This document shows, one piece after another, positions 31,847 to 43,048 of a stretch of DNA of 64,000 bases. The stretch is from Liquidambar formosana (lineage: Eukaryota; Streptophyta; Magnoliopsida; Saxifragales; Altingiaceae), in the NCBI GenBank assembly GCA_039720395.1, contig CM077822.1, forward strand, positions 19,488,589-19,552,588, written 5' to 3'. Both the position numbers and the translations under genes were made by a program. The notes beneath the pieces are model-generated. The model was not told the origin of the DNA. It ran no database searches and was given only the letters and a program-made list of their open reading frames with translations. Within the stretch, counting starts at the first letter, position 1. Each line of letters starts with the position of its first letter.

Positions 31847-31879
31847 GCAAGTGAAACTTGCTCGCCAATGAGGGGCTTC
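31847..31879 (+). other. Terminal hairpin and purine tract before the B1 3' LTR
   Basis: GCAAGT/ACTTGC hairpin (31847-31861), then CCAATGAGGGGCTTC, the likely polypurine primer for plus-strand synthesis. A1 has the same order at 49769-49801 with a compensated hairpin (ACAAGT/ACTTGT). Confidence 0.7.
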
Positions 31880-34800
31880 TGTCACACCCCATTTTTGCCA
31901 CCTGTCACCTTAGCTAGGGTTTGTCATTGCATGAGTCTTTTTGTTTCCTTTTTGAGTCTAGTCTTTTGCATTGAGTTTCTAGGGTCCTAAGGATGGTGTG
32001 TATGAATTTTGGTTCGATTTGGAGTTGATCTCGAGGGTTAATTAGAACTTTTGTGACTTGAGGGGCATAATCGTCTTTTTGATCACAAACTTTCCATTTG
32101 ACCTTGAAATGATCTCCAAGTTGCCAATTGGAGTTCATATGGTTGTATTTGAGGTATTTGTGGGTTCAATTCGATGAATTGAAGGTTCGGGATTAGAATG
32201 GCTCATTAAGGCTCAGGTTGGCTAAAAGACCTACTTCGGGTTAGCTCGAATTGGCTCATGATTTTCACTCTATGACTACTCATTTGACCTTGATTGGTCT
32301 TGATTTCATCCCCAAATGTGTTTAGGGAGGTTGAATTTCGAATTGGAAAGCATTCGGTGCGACCCTATGTGCATACCTAAGCTAAGCGATGGTGAGGCAT
32401 AGCGGTTAACCACCTTTGTAGGACTCAACCATGCAGCCATGGCTAGGGTTTCTCACCCTCAAGTGACTCAAATTACATTCCCCTTCGAAACACGGTCGTT
32501 TTGGCTTTCGTTTCGTCAAAATCGGAGTTAATTTGAACCCTAAAACACATTTGGAAGTCAAAGGGGTCAAAAATGGGCATATGCTGACAGAGCCTCGGGT
32601 GACCACCCAGGCCTGGGCGGCTAGCCGCCTGGGCCCAGGCTGCTAGCCGCCCAGCCCCAGGTGGTCACCCGAGCCACTTTCCTTTTTTGAGCCTTGACGC
32701 GGCTCCCACCCTATTTTCTCGGATTTGCTCGCCTTTGGCCGCCATTTAACCCTAATTTCAGCCCTTTTTGACCCACTTGAGCCCCAAGGTAACCTCTAAG
32801 AGCCCTTGGATCAATCCCTAGGGTTTTAATCCCAACCATTGAGGATTTTCCCTCAATCCCTATAAATACCCCCTTATACTTCAGCAATAGGGAGACACTT
32901 TGGAGGCACTTTGGTGAGACTTGGAGGCTATGGCAGCCATCCTTAGGGTAGTTTAACCTAAACTTAGAGTGAGAGAGTGTGAGAGAAAGCTTGAAGGAAG
33001 GCTGGAGCATTGCTTGAAGGCTTGAAGGAGGTTGTTTCCAGCAGCACACCAGAGGAGGAGGACTCTCTACAGCAGCCACAAAAGGTATACCCCTCCCCCT
33101 TTCTCTCTTTCATTCAAACTAGGGTTTTTTTTGCATAGCTTTGCATTACTTCATGTTAAAAGCTTATTGTTTTATCATGTGTTGATGCTTCTAATGCTTA
33201 GAATACATGATTAGGATATTGTCTATGGCTGGTTTTGCATGATATAATGTCATTCTATGTGGTTTTATGAGTCTTTGTGTTTTTAGGGTTTTTTTTAGAG
33301 TCTTTTCTAGGGTTTTACATGGAATAGTCATTATTTCATGTTAAAGTTTGTGTTTTTATTGTGTTTTGCTGTTAGTATGCATGATTAGGATCATATTTGT
33401 GGGCTGTTTAGTATGCTAGGATGTTATTCCATGTGATTTACTGCATGTTTGGGACTTTAGGGTTTCCTTAGTGCTGAAACGGTTTTCTGCATGAAATAAC
33501 TCTTTTGCATATTAAAGTTTGTGTTTTTGCTGTGTTTTGCTATTTCTATTAGTATGTATGCATGTTTAGGATCATGTTTGTGGGCTGTCTAGTATGCTAG
33601 GATGCTATTCCATGTGATTTACTGCATGTTTAGGATTCTAGGGTTTCCTTAGTGCTGAAATTGAGTTTATGCTTAGAATAGCTATATTTCATGTGCAAGC
33701 TTGTATTTTTCTCATGTGTGGATGCTTCTATTGATTAATATGCATGATTAGCATGATGTCTATGATGGGCTTTGCATGATTTAAAGTTATTCAATGTGTT
33801 TTTTAGCACAATTGTGATTCTAGGGTTTTTATCATCCTTGTGTGAGTTTAGTTGCATATAGCATGATAGCTTAGGGTTTTTTCTTGTGTTTTCTTCATAG
33901 TTGACATATATGTGCTGCATATTTGATAGCTATGACATTTTTTTTGCATTCATAGTAGTTGATTTTAGGGTTTTTTGCATGTCATTGCATGTAGGGTTGA
34001 ATTAGGGTTTTAGTTAGCTTATGATTCATGTTGTTGCATGACTTGTGGTTGATTTTGAGCCTTATTTCAATTCTGTCCAGATCTGTTATTTGTCCTTGAT
34101 ATGATATTTTGAGCATGTGTTAGCCCATGTTTGGGCATGATAATGGCTTGATTTGGCATCTAGCTTGTTTGGTTGGTATTTTTGGTATGTTTTGCATGGA
34201 AATTGCAGGTGCTTTGACAGGTACAACAGGTGCAACTACCCCACCAATGTGGGGTGGTTATTTTGGCTATTGTGAGATGAAATCTTACAAATAAGGTAAT
34301 TACCCTATGCAATAGGGTGGTTACTTTGACAGGTTGCTTTTGCTTAAGGTAAGTAGGGTGTGAGGGTGCCCCAATTCACCCTTCTTTCCTTTCCTTGAAA
34401 CTTTCCCTTTCTCCCCCCCTAGGGTTGTTTCCTAATAGAGGGGTATGGTAGATTCTATAGTTTCCTTTCAATAAAGATACCTTTTAAATCAAAGTTTCCA
34501 TCTTTATCAAAATTCCATATCTTACCAAAATTCTTTTGAGAATCATTTATTTTGGAAACTTACCATGTTTTACTTGAAAGGAAACTTAGGGTTTACCATA
34601 GGCCTTGATTAGGTTATAACCCTATTCCCTTTCGAACTACGTGGACTTTGATCCATGTATTTCCATACATGGTACGTAGGCGCTCTTCGTGAGGTTCAAG
34701 TCCGCCCTAGGATACTAAGTATCCTAGGTTTTCTTCTCCCCCCTCTTTCTTTTTTCTGTTTTTTCTTTGATTTACATGATTATTTGGATGAATGAATGAA

Positions 34801-35185
34801 TGATATGCATGCTGTCTTGTGATGATAACTGTTGATTTATGTGTGATTAAGACTTTGATTTAGCCCAATTAAATTAAGAGACCGTTTAGGGCGATATGGG
34901 TGCCTATAGGCTTTGCCTAGAACCTTCCCATATCGTAACTTAGCCTCCGAATCCCCGAATTCTCTGGTTTCCAAAAGATCATTTGCCTTACCATTTTTAA
35001 ATATGGAGTCAATCTTTTGTTTTCCTAAAACAAAACCGTTTTTAGGGTTTTCCTTGTTTCCTTTAAAAAATAAGGTGGCGACTCCTTTCTTTTTCCAAAC
35101 CCATTCGTGGGCCCTCTTTTCCTGGGTCCACAGATTGGCGACTTTTAAACCCTCCTGTGGGCCTTAACCATTTCTGGGGTTCACA
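31880..35185 (+). repeat. 3' LTR of B1
   Basis: 3306 bp, almost identical to the 5' LTR. It has the palindrome at 32594-32673 and TATAAATA at 32861. Ends TTCACA followed by target duplicate ACACG. Confidence 0.95.
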
Positions 35186-35190
35186 ACACG

Positions 35191-36011
35191 GGCAGCAGGT
35201 TCTTAACCACTAACTGAATTTGGTCCTCCTCATTCGGCCTATCCGTCATTCTCGACGCCTTTTGTCTCCACCTTGTAATGTAAGCGGAGAAAGTTTCATG
35301 AGCCCCTTGCTTGGTAGTTTCTAGGTCCCTTCGAGTAACGTCCACCTCTGTGTTATACTTGTAGTGCTCTGAAAACTCATTGCATATGTCTTCCCAAGTC
35401 TGGGTTCTATTCTCATCCAAGGATAAGAACCATTTCAAAGCAGAAGTGGCCAAGGTTTCATGGAACATTTGAGCTAAAAGCTCGTCAGTAGCCCCTCGAG
35501 GGTGCATAGCTCGCACGTACATCTTCAAATGAGTCTTAGGGCAACCCGTCCCATCGAACTTTTCTAACTCCGGCATCTTGAATTGTAGTGGAATACGAGC
35601 CGTTGGAAACAGGGATAGAGTCCGCACATCGACCATGTCATCAGCCCTGCGAATCCCTTTTATAGTTCTCTCCAATGCTTCTACCTTGCTAGCTAACACG
35701 GAATCACTGCTAGAACCTTTCCCCTTGGCTTCCCCTTCTAGGTCGGTGACCTCAGGTTTCGAGCTACTTTCCCCCCTTGTCTTGGTGTTCTCATTGGATT
35801 GAGGTCCCTCTTCGGTGCCAGCCCCATGAGGTATACCCGAGGAATGGGCCTTAGAGCCATTTTGTTCAAGATCCGCCATCTTCTGTTGGTTATCTTAAGC
35901 CATTTTCAATGCGGTATCGGATGTCTCGGCGGTATGGTCAAGCTTGGTCATGATGGCTTTCAGGCAAGCCTCAAGGTCAAAGTGCCCCTCACTAGTTCTT
36001 TCGTCGGCCAT
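35191..36011 (-). pseudogene. gag-pro: A2 gag, N-terminal part
   Basis: From the ATG of MADERTSEG to the point where B1 inserted; the gene continues at 13918. It carries TAA at 35895-35897 where A1 has CAA, so the gene was dead independently of the B1 insertion. The rest is open and includes the start of the gag domain. Confidence 0.92.
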
Positions 36012-36866
36012 GTCTGTCTGATGGGTAGACTCAACACTCACTAGACGCCCTTGTGGATTGCGGATCCAAGCCAGCACGTCTTAGGATAGAAAAGTTTTAA
36101 CCTTTAGCCTAAGGATCTGTCCTAAACCTCCATATTTTCCTTAATGAATTCGGTCTCTACACCATGTTCAATTAATTCATTCCTTTTATCCAATTACCTT
36201 TACAGGGGTCATGGATTAAGGGTATGTTTTAAAGAATAGGGCATAGAGTCCTTCAATTAGGTTTAATTAATCCCCTAGGACTAGCACATCACAAACATAG
36301 CTTTACATCCTATTTCCTTAATTTATTCCTCCTAACCCATGGCCTTAACGAAGGCTAGGGTTTAAAGGTCTATATTAAGGGCATAAGATATAAAGCCTCA
36401 CACCACAAACACGGCATAGCATCATTACAAACAATTGTGGGTGCATAAAGGTGAGACCGTAGTGTCCTACAAGTCTGTCTATATGGACTAATGATAAGGG
36501 TAGGCTAGGGTCCTTCACTTGCTTGAGCAATCCTTATACCTAACCACATGTGGCATCAGGAACGCCGCGTGGGTCCAGCAGTACGTGATTAACTCATTTA
36601 ATATACCCAAGGGCAAGCCCAAGGGTACTAGGCAAGAGAGGTTGATAGCTTTCGCCCCAACACATGGAATCAGGAAAACCAAGGTTGAGACTAGGCCAAT
36701 CGTTGGCAAGGATACATCGAGGGACATCGATCCTAACATGCAAGAGTTTGCGCACACAATGCAATAAATGAAAGCACACAATCAAGCGGATGCAATGTGA
36801 TTGATTTTAATTAAACATAAGAAATTAACCTAGCCCAATTAAACTTTATAGAGTCTAGCCCACAAA
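36012..36866 (-). other. Untranslated leader of A2
   Basis: Inverted counterpart of 1838-2692 in A1 and nearly identical to it. No coding sequence supported. Confidence 0.7.
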
Positions 36867-36884
36867 TCCCCAGTGGAGTCGCCA
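36867..36884 (-). other. Primer binding site of A2 (tRNA-Arg)
   Basis: Minus-strand TGGCGACTCCACTGGGGA, a perfect copy, three bases from the LTR end. Confidence 0.88.
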
Positions 36885-36887
36885 AAC

Positions 36888-39672
36888 TGTGAACCCCGGA
36901 AATTGGGCCCACGAGGGATTGAAAAGAAAGTGGGTTTGAAAAAGAAAAAGGAAAGGAGTCGCCACCTTATTTTTTAAAGGAAACAAGGAAAACCCTAAAA
37001 ATAGTTTGTTTTAGGAAAACAATTTGAATGACTCCATAAAAAAAGGAAAGGCAAAAACCAATCTTTTGAAAACCAAAGAAATCGGGGATTGGGAGGCTAA
37101 GTTATGACATGGGAAGGTTCTAGGCAAAGCCTATAGGCACCCATGTCACCCTTTCGGTCTCTCAGTTCATTTGGGCTAAATTAAAGTCTTTCCATACAAA
37201 AATCAGCAAGTATATCATCACAAGAATTGCATGCATATCATATATTTCATTCATCCATCCATGCATAATAAGCAAATAAAAACAGAAAATAAAAAGAAGA
37301 AAAGAAAACATAAATAAACCTAGGATGCTTGGATCCTAGAACGGACTTGAGCCTCACGAAGAGCGCCTACGTACCATGCAGCGAAATACATGGATCAAAG
37401 TCCACGTAGTTCGATTAGAGCTAAGGTTAAATCCTAATACAAACCTATGGTAAAAACCCTAGGTTTCCTTATTTGATCAAAAGAGTTGAATATGATAGAA
37501 AGTTTGATTTTAGGAAAGAAATCCACAAAATGGAAACTTTAATAAAAACCAGAATTTTGTTGGTTAAGGAAACCTCTAATTAAACCATAGGATCATATTA
37601 AAAATTAACCCTAAATAGGGAGAAGAGAATGAGTTAAGAAGAAAGGTGAATTGGGGCACCTTCACACCCACTTACCTGAGCGCAATTAGCTCCAAGCATT
37701 TAGCCATTTCAGACATAAGCAGCCCTATTTGCCATGGGACAAATACCACACCTATTTGCACCCTTACAAGTGCTCAAAGCCATGCAAAAACGCTAACATG
37801 CAAATCTGGACAGAATAGTATTATGACCTAAAATCATCCACTAAGCATGCCAATAGCAAAAACAGCGAACAATAATAAGTCCTAACATATTCCTAGAACC
37901 ATATTATGCATAAAAACCCTAAAACATACTAACATGCATGCAAAACTATCATGTTTACTCCATATGAAAAACATATACAGCAAACACGAAGAAAAACCAA
38001 ATAAAAAAGTCTACTTTATCATGCTATATGAAAACAAACACAAAACAATGACTCTACAACCCTAAACTCACAAATATGCTTAAAAACATACAAAACATAC
38101 TTTAATCATGCTAAAACCAAACTAAACAGAAATTAAATCATGCATATTAACTAACTAAAGCAATATAACATGATGAAAATCCTAACTCTAACATGCAATG
38201 ACACTAATCCTAGCACAAGGACAAACAGGAGCACAAGAATCACAACTATGCATTAAAAACCTAAAGGACAGCCCTAAAGCATGCTAAACAGTAGATAAAA
38301 AATAGATATTCCATGTATATTAACTAGCTAGAGTGTTAATACATGATAAAAAAGTCACCTTTAACATGCAATAAGCCTAACCCATATGAGAACCTAGTTT
38401 AAGCTTGAATAGAGAAGGAGAATACCTTAGGAAGTGGCTCCCCTTGTGTTTGTAATTGTTCGTGGCTCCTCAGGTCTTTAGAGTGAATCAAACCAACATG
38501 AATCCTCCTCTTTGTCAAAGTGGTATCACAGCAAAGAGATCAAAACTCACTCAACTTTGAAAAGAAATAGAAAACAAAAAGAGAACAAGAGAAAAGAAAA
38601 AGTGATTCTCGTCACTTTGCAGCAGCAGCAACTTCAATTGCGTTTTTGGGTATGAAAACGTTGGATTTGGACAAAGCTTGTGAAATACAAAGTTGTAGAG
38701 AATTGAATTGTCTTTCTAACAAGACCAATTTCATCAAATTCTGACTTCGGATGAAAAAGGTATGATTAAAATACGACTGCTGGTTTTCAGAAAATCTGCT
38801 GCTGAATTATGACGAATTTCACTCCCTCCAAACCCTCTTCTCCTCTCCCTTGTTTAAAGACATTAAGAGAGTATTTATAGCTGAAATCTGGAGTTTCCCT
38901 TTCCTTCCTGAACTAGGTTTCCTTGGAGAATAATCAAAAGGTATTTTATAATGATAAAAGACTTCTAATCTGAATAGGAAAAGGAAATTGTCTTTTATAA
39001 AAATTGGGAGACTGACCGCTAACACGCATGCACATATATCGTATGTGCGTACACACACTCATCACATACGTACACGTGTTAGTGTCATGATAAAAATGGC
39101 TAATTTAATAAAATAATTTTCTTTTCATTTTAACCAAAAATCTCATGCTGTGATTCGCACTAATTCTTCAAGGATAATCCGTAAATAACCACACTAAACT
39201 CATCATCAGGCCATATCAAAATTGAACTTCATGAAACACTTTTGAGGGTAAAATGATGACTAATGAAAGTCAATTTGAAAAGATTTGGTTGGTAATTGTG
39301 AGTCAATTAGAGCTAACCCAAGGAAGGGTCAATTAACCAACTTGAACCACATCGAGCCATTTTAATCCCGAGCCATTGACTTACCAAATTGACACTAAAA
39401 ATACCTCTTATGCATCCATATGAACTCCAATTGACAATTTGGAGATCATTCCAAGGTCAAATGAAAAGTTTGGGACTTAAAAGACGATTATGCCCCTCAA
39501 GTCACAAAAGCTCTTATTATCCCTCAAGATCAACTCCAATTTGAACTAAAATTCATATCCATTGTCCTTGTGACTCTAGAAAACTAATGCAAGTGACTAG
39601 ACTCAAAAACAAAACAAAAACATGCATGAAATGATGAGCCCTAGTAAGGTGGTGCAAAAATGGGGTGTGACA
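36888..39672 (-). repeat. 5' LTR of A2, full length
   Basis: 2785 bp between TGTCACACCCC at 39672 and the primer site. It provides the reference for the family-A LTR. TATA box at 38872-38879 on the minus strand. It retains the ~36 bp missing from the A1 3' LTR. Confidence 0.95.
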
Positions 39673-42610
39673 AGTGCCTGTGCCTAAAAAAGATGGGAAA
39701 GTGAGGATGTGTGTCGACTTCCGAGATCTCAACGCCGCGAGCCCTAAGGATGACTTTCCTTTACCCCATATCGATGTGTTGGTAGATAGCACGGTGGGAC
39801 ATGCACTCCTCTCCTTCATGGACGGATTCTCCGGGTATAACCAGATAAAGATGGCGCCTCAAGACATGGAGAAAACAGCCTTTATCACGCAATGGGGAAC
39901 GTACTGTTACAAAGTAATGCCTTTTGGCTTAAGAAACGCTGGGGCTACTTACCAAAGAGCAGCTACGACCCTATTGCATGATATGATCCATAAGGAAGTC
40001 GAGGTTTATGTCGATGATATGATCGTAAAGTCCGTGGATAGAGAAGGGCATTTCAAGGCACTAGAGAAATTCCTAGAGCGAGCAAAAAAGTACAATCTCC
40101 GTCTCAACCCACAGAAGTGCGCTTTTGGTGTCACTGTAGGCAAGTTATTGGGGTTTATGATCACTCAGAGAGGTATTGAAGTGGACCCAGGGAAGATAAA
40201 AGCTATTGTGGAGATGGAGCCGCCTAGCACTGAGAAGCAGATCCGAGGTTTTCTGGGAAGAGTTCAATACATAAGCCGATTCATTGCCAACTTGACTATG
40301 GTTTGCGAACCAATCTTCAAATTGCTTAAGAAAGGTGTGCCAAAAGTGTGGAACGAAGAATGCCAAGAGGCCTTTGAGACCATTAAGAGATACTTGAGCA
40401 ATCCTCCAATCTTAGTTCCCCCACGGCAAGGTGCGCCACTTTTGTTATACTTAACGGTCACCGAAACCGCGACGGGAGCTATGTTAGCTCAATATCTTGA
40501 AGGGTCTACAAAGGAAAATGCCATTTATTACTTAAGCAAGAAAATGACAGACTATGAAGTGAAGTACAATGCAATTCAAAAGGCTTGTGTGGCACTAGTA
40601 TGGGCGACGCAGAAACTCCGACACTACATGATGTCCTTCGAAGTGTTCTTGATAAGTCACATGGACCCGTTGAAGTACCTGGTAGAAAGGCCAGTATTGT
40701 CATTCAGAACTGCTCGATGGTCAATTCTCCTCAATGAATTCGACATCAAGTACGTGAATCAGAAGTCTATCAAGGGAAGCGTCATCGCAGACTACCTAGC
40801 CAGCTGTCCGGTGTCATCATCCGCTCCGTTCAACGATCAATTCCCAGATGAAGACGTGCTAGAGATTGGTAGAAAAACTTGGAGAGTATACTTCGATGGG
40901 GCAGCCAATAAGAAAGGTTATGGGATAGGAGTCCTGCTGGTCTCACCTGAAGAGGCATTTACACCGTTGGCGGTCAAGTTGGGGTTCGAAGCTACCAACA
41001 ACATTGCTGAGTATGAGGCCTGTATCCTAGCATTGGAAGCGGCACTTGAATTGGGGATCAAAGAATTAGAAGTGTTTGGGGACTCGGCGCTAATCATTTG
41101 TCAGATAAAAGGGGAATGGAAAACTCGAGATGAGAAGCTGCTACCCTACCATGCCTACCTGGAAGCTCTAACCAAGGAGTTCTCAGAGATAGAATTTAAC
41201 TACCTTTCAAGGAACAAGAACCAGTTCGCCGATGCCTTGGCGACCCTAGCATCCATGGTGGAGATACCTGAAGGGGGAAATGTGAAGCCGTTGGTGATAG
41301 AATGCCAAGACAAGCCTGTGTACTATTGTGCAATCCGAGGAGGGGAAGTGAATGATGGCCGTCCGTGGTTCCATGACATAAAGAAGTTCATTGAAGAAAG
41401 GGAGTACCCAGAAGGAGCATCTCGCATTGATAGAAAAACCCTAAGGCGGTTGGCAAGTCACTATGTACTTTGTGGAGGAAAGCTATATCGGAGATCATAC
41501 GACGGGATCCACCTGCTGTGTGTCACCGAGGAAGAAGCCGAGCATCTGATTAAAGAAATCCATGAAGGGACAGGGGCTCCGCATATGAATGGCTATATGT
41601 TAGCTAAGAAAATCATGAGGTTAGGCTATTATTGGTCTACCATGGAAAGAGACTGCCACGCACATGTCAAGAAGTGCCACAAATGCCAACTGTTCGCCAG
41701 TGGACAACATTTGCCTTCTATGCCTTTAACGAGTATGTCGTCACCTTGGCCATTCGCGGTGTGGGGGATAGATATCATCGGACAGATCAAGCCAAAGGCA
41801 TCAAATGGGCATGAATACATCCTGGTTGCCATCGACTACTTCACTAAGTGGGTGGAAGCAGCGTCCTTCAAGACCTTGAATTCCAAGAAGGTAGCACAGT
41901 TCATACAGCACAGCATCATCTATCGATATGGGGTACCGCATGAAGTTATCTCAGACAATGGCCAGCACTTTCAGAAAGAAACCCATGAGCTCTTGCAAAA
42001 GTATGGCATAGCCCACCATCTGTCGTCACCATACCGTCCTCAGACTAATGGAGCGGTGGAAGCAGCTAACAAGAACATCAAGAAGATACTACAGAAGACT
42101 GCGGACTCACACACAGACTGGCATGAGAAGTTGCCATTGGCTCTATGGGGTTACAGAACATCAATAAGATCGTCAACAGGGGCTACCCCTTATTCTCTAG
42201 TTTATGGAATGGAGGCCGTGTTGCCAGTTGAATTGGAAGTTCCTCCACTAAGAGTTGCCGTGGAGAGCCAGATAACAGAAGTGGACTGGGTTAAGAGCCG
42301 CTATGATGAGTTAGCTTTGCTGGATGAAAGGCGTTTAAGGGCGCTGTATCATGTTCAGGGGTATCAACGGAGAGTTGCCAGAGCATTCAACAAGCATGTC
42401 AAAGATCGAGGTCTAAAGAAAGGGGATGTAGTGCTGAAAGAAATCAGAGCTCCAGTGTTCGATCCGCGGGGAAAATTCAAGCCAAGTTGGGGTGGGCCAT
42501 ACATTATCAAAGAGATATTGCCAGCAGGGGCTGTTCGCCTCATGGATTTAGATGGAATTGAGTTCGCTCGTCCAACTAATTTGGATCAATTGAAGAAATA
42601 TCATGTTTGA
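39673..42610 (+). pseudogene. pol: A1 pol, main part after the A2 insertion
   Basis: Continues from 6631: RT (YVDD), gypsy-type RNase H, archaeal-type RNase H with all four acidic positions (FADALATLA at the last), integrase zinc finger and D, D-x34-E core, ending NLDQLKKYHV. This part is fully open over about 977 codons. The gene as a whole is inactive because of A2 and lacks four codons near 6438. Confidence 0.94.
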
Positions 42611-42941
42611 AGCCTGCTAGGTTGAAAACCCGTAAGGGCGGCCTAGGCAAAAGTTAAGGCATGAGAACTACGTAAGACCTGATTCTCCATTCAAAAACAA
42701 AAAAAAAAAAAACAAAAAAACAAAAAAACAAAAAAAAAACAAAAAAAAAAAACAAAAAAAAAGAAGAAAAAAAACCATGGAGATACGTAGGCAACCCATA
42801 AAGTTACCTTGGGTGCGGTCTAAATCAAACAACAACATCCCAGATTTGATTTATTATTGGCAATTTATTCAAAACTAAAATTGATTGACATAGCAATTCA
42901 TTGGTATTAAGTAAAAGAACTATAAATATGCCATAAATATC
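42611..42941 (+). other. Post-pol spacer of A1 with A-rich tract and conserved motif
   Basis: Same order as in B1: GGTTGAAAACCC block, A-rich tract with regular C interruptions (about 42694-42775), and ATACGTAGGCAACCC ... TTGGGTGCGGTC (42783-42820). Confidence 0.7.
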
Positions 42942-43043
42942 CTATTCTATTTTCTTGAGCCTCTTTGCAGCTCGCTCCTCAGCTTTCTTCTTCTCTCTTT
43001 CATGTCTTCTTTTCTTCCTCAAGTCATGTTCATAAGCTGCTGT

Positions 43044-43048
43044 CACTG
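43044..43048 (+). repeat. Target site duplication of the solo LTR (right copy 46155-46159)
   Basis: CACTG on both sides of the LTR. Removing the LTR and one copy restores the antisense frame. Confidence 0.93.

Larger units (their letters stand above)
13919..35185 (+). mobile_element. Element B1: complete, very young 21.3-kb Tat/Ogre-like retrotransposon with two antisense cargo genes
   Basis: All expected parts are present in order: 5' LTR (3307 bp), perfect primer site, leader, open gag-pro, predicted intron, open pol, A-rich tract, antisense DUF7745-like gene, antisense seven-exon PMD gene, hairpin tandem repeats, purine tract and 3' LTR (3306 bp). The LTRs differ by four substitutions and one C-run indel by eye (about 0.12%). 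At 1.3e-8 substitutions per site per year, an assumed plant rate, that is roughly 50,000 years. B1 may be autonomous, with one caveat: a D-to-N change at a conserved acidic position of the second RNase H. Confidence 0.95.
6632..39672 (-). mobile_element. Element A2: family-A retrotransposon in minus orientation, internally deleted, carrying nested B1
   Basis: Read on the minus strand: 5' LTR (39672-36888), primer site, leader, gag-pro (36011 down to 11401, split by B1), intron region, pol truncated in its second RNase H domain, then the 3' LTR (9385-6632) lacking its first ~32 bases. One deletion removed the end of pol, any antisense genes, the 3' repeats, the purine tract and the LTR start. 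Without B1 the element is about 11.8 kb. Its two LTRs differ at roughly 20-25 positions over 2.75 kb by eye (near 0.9%). Confidence 0.95.
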
